From NCBI GenBank assembly GCA_011009095.1, contig VTPC01091030.1, positions 17,283 to 81,282 of the forward strand: a stretch of DNA of 64,000 nt. Reading direction: 5' to 3'. The translations under genes were made by a program, and so were the position numbers. Below, one piece after another: positions 58,101-64,000 of the stretch (within the stretch, counting starts at the first letter, position 1; every line of letters begins with the position of its first letter). The stretch is from Ignelater luminosus. Lineage: Eukaryota; Arthropoda; Insecta; Coleoptera; Elateridae. A model generated the notes under the pieces. That model did not search any database and was not told the origin of the DNA. It was given only the letters and a program-made list of their open reading frames with translations.

Positions 58101-61100
58101 GAAGAAGATTTTTGTGCCCTTACACTGGATCCTACCAAAGTCAGCCAAATTAAGTCCAATGATTTCTTATTAGTAAGACTAAAATATGATGCCATTTCTA
58201 ATAAAAAAAAATTGAAAAATGCTTCATCGGGCAGATCATGATGAATAATAACGGCAAAACAATGGAAGTGAGTTTTCTACGAAAAAGCAAAGTAATCCTG
58301 ATTTAGCCCAAAAAGGGTCTGGTCATATCAACAAAGCAGGGTCAGTTGATTTGAATTTGGGAGTCCGGGATATCCAACTTGGCGGCGGGAATCTGATGTA
58401 CGCCAGGATGAGATCGACTTTCAAGAAAACTATGCAGCCTCCCAGCTAGGCGACCAAGTCCTGTATATATGCGCGATCGGATAAGGGCGCTACTGACTGG
58501 TTTTTGTTTTCGGTACCAAGGGCGGCATATGCCTTGTTCCATCATGCATGCGAATTCTGCCTTGGATGTCCGTAATTTCTCCGGGGACAGTCGCCAGGGT
58601 CGCTCTGCGATTACTGGTCCTATACTACCTGTATATGATGGGAACTTTCGAAGTAGAGCGCGCTAGGACCGCTTCAAGGTGTATGCTATTTTGCTTAGTA
58701 TGTTTTCCAAAAGCTGCGAAAATCTCATTTTGTAATTTTCCGAAAAGTATGTTTGCAGATTTAAATGCTCTGCACAAGTTTTCATAAAATTCTATTGGTT
58801 TAGGTTCCAGCTTTAATATAGAAACCACTAATAATTGTTTTTGTTCTAACTTTCTCTCTTCTTATTACTTTGATGTTTTACGGTCTGCAGGTGTTGAGTT
58901 ACTTGAAGCTTTTTTGTTGCTGTCGCCGGAACGTCACAAAATTTGCAAAATAAAACATTTCCGTCTGTTGTAAAATCATTGTACTCTCTCACATAGTGAT
59001 ATGTGTGTTGTTTACTGTATAAACATTCGCCTATAACTAACTTTTAAACTCAATTTTGTTGCCAAGTAAATTATGAGAACAACAGATAAATACAGTTATT
59101 TGTCAGATAGAATTTCTTGTTGGGTTTATTACCTCTTGCTTAAAAATTCACGGACAGTCTAATGTGATACATAAGTTCATTCATTATTTAGTTAAGAAGA
59201 TTAAAAACTCCAAAAATTGGACTTAAGATGGACGACTTTCGACAATGCCTCGAGACATCTTCAAATCCTTGACGCCACAGTGTGCTCGGGAGTATTTATC
59301 AGGATCTTCAATCAAATTTCTTTGTTGCTCATGAACGACGCTAAAGTAGAAAACCATAAAGTTGGATTTTGACCTTTGACTGTCACAACCTTTACATGTG
59401 AGGTCTGAGCTTCTTGCTCTTCTCTGTCGATTTCGTTTCTCGCTGTTTATGGAGCCAAATGATTGGTATGGACAACCATTGGTTTTCCCTTTGTAGATCA
59501 AGTTATTTATGCGTTTAATGACCTTGTACGGACCTTCCTAGGCTCTTTGTAACTTCGGCGTCGTTGGGGACATTACAACTAAATTAAATCTCTGAGCATT
59601 GACATCGTACTGGTCTTTCATTCGGTTGCTCTCGGTTTGGATATTACTGCGGACATTCTCGTGAATGAAGTTTAACTTCTGACAAAGATGTTTGACATAC
59701 TCGTACTCATTGCCGACTGGGTTATTCTTGCCTGGTTGGATCTCGCGTCCGAATAGCTCTGCAGCTGGGGTTTGTCCGGTTGCTTCTTGTACAACCGAGC
59801 GATTCGCTATCACAAACAGATGCAGATATTGTGCTAGTGATCGGACACAATTTTGGACTGATACTTTCCCATAGTTCTATTAATCCTTTCCACCAAGCCA
59901 TTAAATTGCGGATGCAGGAATGTTGTTCGTATCATACGGATACCCAATAATTGGCACAGATTCTGGAATAGTACCGATCCTGATCGAAAAGAATTCTTTC
60001 ACCAATACGCTTTTTGGTTTGGTAAGACGTACGCTTCTGTCCATTTACTAAAGTAATCCATCGCCACCAAAATGTATTTATTTCCTGAATCTGTTTCTGG
60101 AAATAGAGCCGCAATATCTACGGCGATTCTTTCAAACGGATTGCCCACATTGTACTGTTTCATTGTTTCACCAACTGGTCAATTTCCGGTTGCAGAAACT
60201 TGCACCGTCTGTCTGCACCATTCCCTGACACCTTCGTTGCATTTCACCCAATAAAATCTTGAGTAAGGTCTTCTTCACACCAGGTACTCTCCCAATGGAC
60301 CATCATGCAGCTGGTGCAGTATCTCTAGGAACTTCTTCTTTGGCATCATCGACTGCATTCTTGTTTCAGTCCCTTTTTCGTTTTCCAGGACCATGCTAAA
60401 CCTTCACTTAGTCCTACTGGGCCCAGTATGCTCTCACAGTCGGGTCATATCGAGCTACTTCTTTTCTTCTGGTCTACTGTCTGCCACTGCTCATGCTTTC
60501 TTGGTCCCTTTTGATTTCTGGTTATCAACAACTGTGGCGCGTCGTAGTTGTGTCCGACATGTTGTTTGGCTTCTAATTGTGAATAGTGTTTACAATCACT
60601 AGAGCGCGGTCTTCTAGATCTGAAAATCATATTCTTTCAGCTTCTCGATCCATCTCGCAACTCGTCCTTCGGGATTCTTAGCCTGCAGTAACCCTTGTAG
60701 TGCGGCGTGATCAGTTCGGCCGTACAAGTATTTATGCAAATGTTTGATAGACTTGACGGCTATAAGTATAACTCTCTTCGGATGACGCAGTAGTTACATT
60801 CCGGCTTAGACAAAACTTTACTAAGATAACCGATGATTTTCCCTGTCTCCAAGACATTTAACTTCCTTTTAGTACAGATTACATCTCTTTGGGCTCAGCT
60901 TCCTCTATTTTCTTTAGACATGTAATAATATCCAATACTACCAGAAATTTGCAAATTACTTACGCTTCTACTCTACCTCTATTAGATTCTACGTAAAATT
61001 CTACATTCGATTTGCTAATTCTTCTTTGCATGGTTACTAAAAATTCGAGTTTTTATGTCTCGATCTAGACAGCTGGAATGTTGACCAAACTGTTTAAAAT

Positions 61101-61750
61101 TAATTAAGTAGCTGTAGAAGAATAAAAACTCAAACTAAATTTCAATTCGAAACAGTGCCTAAACGTGACGTAGAAAATTTTTTAACTAATAACATAAACA
61201 GTGTCTTCACTTTAAGAAATAGCAATACAATTAAGAAAGTCCATATTCTGACTCTTCTTTTTTCTTTCAGGAAATTGCTTCAGCTTAACTTGCTATCACT
61301 GCAGACGTCTCCAAGATGACCCACTATGTAGGCATCCTGAAAATTATTTTCCACCTATATCGTTCTGTGGGGTAACAAACGCAAGTTGTGCAACTGTTAA
61401 CGTAAGCCTTTTATACAACGCCGGATCTCCGGGGATATCTTTTGGAGGTCTATTCTTTTATAAATAATATTTATTCACGTAATCATAAAATTCCAAACTC
61501 CACAGATGGAGCGTCACGTTGGGCACTATTTAAAGGGTGTGTTAAAGAAGGTTACTGCCCTACTGCTGCTAATAAGCAAAAAGAAAATGTAGAATTTGCG
61601 AAAATCAGTACCATAAAAGATCAGTGTGATGTTTGTAAAACGGAGTACTGTAATTCAACAAATAGTAACTTAAGTTGCTTTGTTTCTATGAAATTTTATG
61701 TTGTAATCATTGTAATTTGTTATTGTTTAAATTCAAGTGTTAGAAACTAA
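55159..61750 (+). CDS. Ly6/uPAR-type three-finger protein, 3 exons, 155 aa
   Basis: Exons 55159-55204, 61271-61447, 61506-61750 (468 bp). Exon 1 encodes MHFIFRTTFLLFFLL and ends in phase 1 at a strong donor (ttag|gtaagt). Exon 2 follows tttctttcag and supplies GA to complete a Gly, then NCFSLTCYHCRRLQDDPLC and more Cys. A 58-bp intron (donor g|gtctat, acceptor ctccacag) keeps phase into DGASRWALFKGC. The mature part has ten Cys in the Ly6 order, ending CDVCKTEYCN, where Asn follows the last Cys as is diagnostic. A hydrophobic tail (FYVVIIVICYCL) suggests a GPI-anchor signal. Such insect proteins act at the cell surface in junctions, channel trafficking or signalling; the role here is unknown. 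Exons 2-3 are secure. Exon 1 rests on phase, splice site and leader character and is 6.1 kb away. Confidence 0.75.
55205..56330. other. Ly6-gene intron 1, left part, with (ta)n microsatellite
   Basis: Holds a pure (at)n run at about 56061-56079 and unrecognised frames (55358-55576, 56016-56228). Nothing else seen. Confidence 0.5.
56334..57040 (-). pseudogene. Jockey-like non-LTR element, C-terminal end
   Basis: Minus strand reads NRLRTKERAICKRILGLDRF, then PSGEVCDLAGIPPIDARLEF and RDRFVTKAINLN, the conserved block after RT in jockey-like elements, open from about 57000 to 56600. A Pro-rich tail follows, then a GC-rich 3' UTR to about 56334. The block is noticeably richer in G and C than its surroundings. 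5' truncation just before this block is typical of non-LTR insertion. Confidence 0.65.
57041..57589. other. AT-rich intron sequence
   Basis: Nothing recognised. Confidence 0.5.
57590..58306 (+). pseudogene. Third pogo/Tigger-like relic: C-terminal tail only
   Basis: From about 57605 reads AAFKKTGRQP, the end of the DDE domain (compare FRxTGIYPFN). 57660-58241 then has FISPSDIRGYHPKKTRTVSG, KGKTMIATDTPEKTEIE and an acidic Ser/Asp-rich region. It ends NDFLLVRLKYD, and in a shifted frame EVSFLRKS to a stop at 58306. These are the family's linker and chromodomain-like end. The catalytic domain is absent. The hydrophobic minus-strand frame 57536-58003 is a shadow. Confidence 0.72.
58307..59219. 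other. Ly6-gene intron 1, unrecognised part
   Basis: Overlapping short frames on both strands (58342-58828) without recognised domains. Confidence 0.4.
59220..60900 (-). pseudogene. Ty3/gypsy pol relic: RNase H to integrase end
   Basis: Minus strand, from 60730: YGRTDHAALQGLL and QAKNPEGRVARWIEKLKEYD (RNase H end), then integrase pieces: IYILVAMDYFSKW-like remains at about 60080-60040, IGERILFDQDRYYSRICANY (second catalytic region, altered) at 59990-59940, and 59813-59538 with SVVQEATGQTPAAELFGREI and NIQTESNRMKDQYD. 59530-59420 continues with KLQRA-EGPYKVIKRIN, the GPY/F domain. A different family from the gypsy copy at 12.5-15.4 kb. Multiple breaks. Confidence 0.72.
60901..61270. other. 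End of Ly6-gene intron 1
   Basis: AT-rich, ending in ttcttttttctttcag, a strong polypyrimidine tract and acceptor for exon 2. Confidence 0.55.
61271..61447 (+). other. Ly6-type gene exon 2 (first half of the three-finger domain)
   Basis: 177 bp, entered after a polypyrimidine tract and ag. An alternative donor at 61402 (aac|gtaagc) has a better consensus but would leave exon 3 out of frame, so 61447 was chosen. Confidence 0.7.
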
Positions 61751-62319
61751 AATTTATTATTGACAAAAATGAAAACTGTTAACATTTAATCAAAGTAAAA
61801 TTATAATTTGCTAAACTGATATTTTTATTTTGTGCTGTGTTTGTTTAGAGATAATTATCAAGCTAGTCAAAGAGATTTATCTTAAAAAGAAAGGGTTTAT
61901 GATGACTAAAACAATCAATCCTTGTGAAAACAGGGCTTCCAGGGGTTTACTTTCTTCACTTCCATTCGCTCCAGAAAAAGAATTCACTTCAATTCGCTTT
62001 TGTTAAAATTTATTCACTTTGTTGATTTAAGTTGGGTTTCTCTTAATTTGTCGCAATTAAAAATTGTTTTTGTGACACATCAGACGCAAAGTTACTAAAA
62101 ATAAAGAGCGCGTAATTCACAAAAAAAGTAAAATTGAATCAAACACAATTCACTTTTCGAAATTCAACAGATAACAAGAAACATAAAATTGTAGAAATAA
62201 AATTATTGTAAACAACAAAAACAAAGTTCTATACAAAGAAAAATGGAAAATCACTGCTGTAATGCGATTTCCTTTATTGTATAATTATGTATTACTTCGG
62301 CTTTTTACGGTTAGAAAAG
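61751..62319. other. 3' flank of the Ly6-type gene
   Basis: AT-rich, no frames. No clear polyadenylation signal could be chosen among several aataaa-like matches. Confidence 0.45.
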
Positions 62320-62590
62320 ACAACTTGTCATTTATAAATAATAAGAATAGTAAAGGCCCTAACGTTGAGCCTTGTGGAACCCCTGACTGCGGAACAGAAT
62401 TCTCAGAAGATTCAGTATTATAACATACAGAGATAGATCTTTCAGTTAGATAAGATTAACTAATCCTGAGAAGCCCTCAATTGAGAATGAGAACCTGAAA
62501 ATTCACTTTATCGAATGCTCTTGCAGCATCTAACTAGATAACATCAGTTTCTGACTTATTCTCCATATTTAGCTTGTTCTCGACGCGTCG
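62320..62590 (-). pseudogene. Non-LTR reverse transcriptase scrap
   Basis: Minus strand reads AARAFDKVNFQVLILN (RT motif with the first Asp), then SYLTERSISVCYNTESSENS and GVPQGSTLGPLLFLLFIND, all hallmark RT stretches, with stops between them. The active-site YxDD region is beyond the preserved part. Confidence 0.7.
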
Positions 62591-62904
62591 ACGCGTGACT
62601 TGGATATTTTCGGCCTGGGACGAAATTATTATTTTTCGTTTTGCTTATGATATACTGCGTTTTTTGAACAAAGGAAATCATAATTAGCCTAAATTTGTTT
62701 TTTTTCGTTTATATACCCGTGCACCACGGGTGGTACACGTCGGCTACGAGGAATTTTTTTCATCCCAGCCACTTTGTACCACTGGTGGCCACTAACGAAA
62801 ACTTTGCAAAACAATGCGATCACTTCTGATTTTACAGTAATTTACATTTGTTTTGTAGTTTTTTTAATCAGTATTGATTTAATAAAATGTGTTACATTAT
62901 TACA

Positions 62905-63180
62905 AAGCCTGGATCAGGCCTATTCATAAGTCCGGTGACATTAACGCTGTTGAGGATTACCGTCCTGTGGCTGTACCGAATACATTTACAGTAAGATTTT
63001 CAAAACAGTCTTACATTGCGTTAAAATTACAATAACTAATTAAATATCAAGATGGATTCGTTTCAAAAACGTCAACAGTTACAAGTTTATTACCAGGTTC
63101 ACGACGGTGTGCGCCGCTGGTTGTACGAAAATAGGTCGGGCCAGTTCAAGTTCACTTATACAGGAGAGTAATGATCGATA
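62905..63180 (+). pseudogene. Second reverse transcriptase scrap, opposite strand
   Basis: Plus strand reads PIHKSGDINAVEDYRPVAVP and then, in another frame, YQDGFVSKTSTVTSLL: the motif preceding the RT palm and the GFxxxxST motif that follows it. About 80 bp between them are degraded. Confidence 0.55.
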
Positions 63181-64000
63181 TCTAATAACTTTGTAGAACT
63201 GCCATGTTACGCCATTGTGATTTTAATGACGTCATACTTGGCCCATTTTTGTTCATGACGTACATGTAGTTTTTCTTCAAAGCACCTAAAAAGAATCCTT
63301 TGAGCCACCTGATCTAATCTATTCGTTAAAAAAAAAGCCACAGGAAATTCTGCATTTTTGTCATCTTTTACAAGCATGATCGTTAAGAATCCATCCCCTT
63401 TCTATTTGTGCAATGAGTACCATCCATACAAATTATTTTTCCGAAATCTTTTAATTTCTTCTCCGTAGTTGCATTCATAAATCCCACAGCAAAATTCGTA
63501 TCTTTGAAAACAGCATGACTTTCACCTAAAAATAATCATAAAAGCCTTCTACCACTACCTATATTATACCATCACCAGCACTCCACATAGACATTTATTA
63601 GATTTTTGCCAATTCAAAAATAAATAGATTAAAAACTTTATACAGAGTGTTTATAAAAGTTCCTGAGTCCAGTTGGCTATGGAATTTAATTTTGATGTGC
63701 CGCCTTGATTTATTTTAATAACTAATATATTTGTTTTCTATCATTTGTCATTTGCAAATATGTCATTGCCTTGCATTTAGCAATTTAATCTTGTCCTGAA
63801 ATTTATTGTATTATTCCACATTTTATTTATAATTTTTTTTATTTATTTATTGTTATTTATTATTGTTTATTAACAACTAATTTTAACTTCTTAATTTTTA
63901 AAAAACATCAGATTAGGCAACCATCATAACAATGATGCAATGCGTGTAACGCGACAAACTTTTTCAAAAGGCGACAATTGCAGCCGGAAGATTAATTTCA
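63181..64000. other. AT-rich right end, no gene seen
   Basis: No coding similarity. acagagtgtttataaaagtt at 63643 resembles ends of small insect transposons, but no partner was found. Confidence 0.4.

Noticed and set aside
62580-62600. Palindrome acgcgtcgacgcgt
   Set aside because: Short and without partner, repeat context or nearby gene; no function can be argued.
1-64000. CRISPR array, bacterial operon or viral genome
   Set aside because: No regularly spaced conserved repeats with unique spacers, no compact gene blocks, and introns are present.

Overview
The window looks like AT-rich nuclear DNA from an insect, most likely a beetle. That is inferred from short introns (about 50-90 bp) beside very long ones, from the retroelement families (BEL/Pao, Ty3/gypsy, jockey-like and other non-LTR elements, pogo/Tigger-like and mariner-like DNA transposons), and from a CYP2-clan P450 resembling insect CYP305/CYP15 enzymes. 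I see no bacterial-style operons, rRNA, tRNA or CRISPR. Gene density is low and most long reading frames are transposon remains.

Three host genes can be assembled with splice sites and consistent phases. (1) A secreted leucine-rich-repeat gene on the minus strand, 7290-10200, two exons, with a one-base frameshift in an A7 run. (2) A complete cytochrome P450 on the minus strand, seven exons from 25886 to 18376, 494 residues, whose first exon (membrane anchor) lies 5.7 kb upstream of the rest. (3) A Ly6/uPAR-type three-finger protein on the plus strand, three exons from 55159 to 61750, 155 residues, with a 6.1 kb first intron full of transposon remains. Around these are decayed host pieces: a relic of the LRR first exon near 2.4 kb, two relic P450 first exons and one relic P450 last exon, and a frameshifted matrix-metalloproteinase relic at 44.5-45.3 kb.

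Layout. 0-2.6 kb: internally deleted pogo-like transposase, non-LTR reverse transcriptase relic, LRR exon relic. 2.6-7.3 kb: no gene recognised. 7.3-10.2 kb: LRR gene. 10.8-12.1 kb: intact mariner-like element copy 1. 12.5-15.4 kb: broken Ty3/gypsy element. 15.45-17.6 kb: jockey-like element lacking its 3' half. 18.4-25.9 kb: P450 gene, with a Mutator-like relic and a 190-bp tandem repeat in intron 1. 26.9-35.5 kb: relics (P450 exons, non-LTR pieces, 9-bp-period repeat blocks). 36.4-41.9 kb: decayed BEL/Pao element split by mariner-like copy 2 (37961-39265), almost identical to copy 1. 43.5-44.5 kb: transposon-like relic of a family I cannot name. 44.5-46.1 kb: metalloproteinase relic. 46.4-53.6 kb: hAT, gypsy gag, non-LTR and pogo relics. 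55.2-61.75 kb: Ly6 gene. 62.3-63.2 kb: two reverse transcriptase scraps.

The most notable features are the two near-identical mariner-like copies with intact 361-residue transposases and a DD36D spacing, which point to very recent activity; the reconstructed P450 with its distant anchor exon and relic first exons; and the 9-bp-period repeat blocks at 29-31 kb. I found no convincing wholly new biological system.
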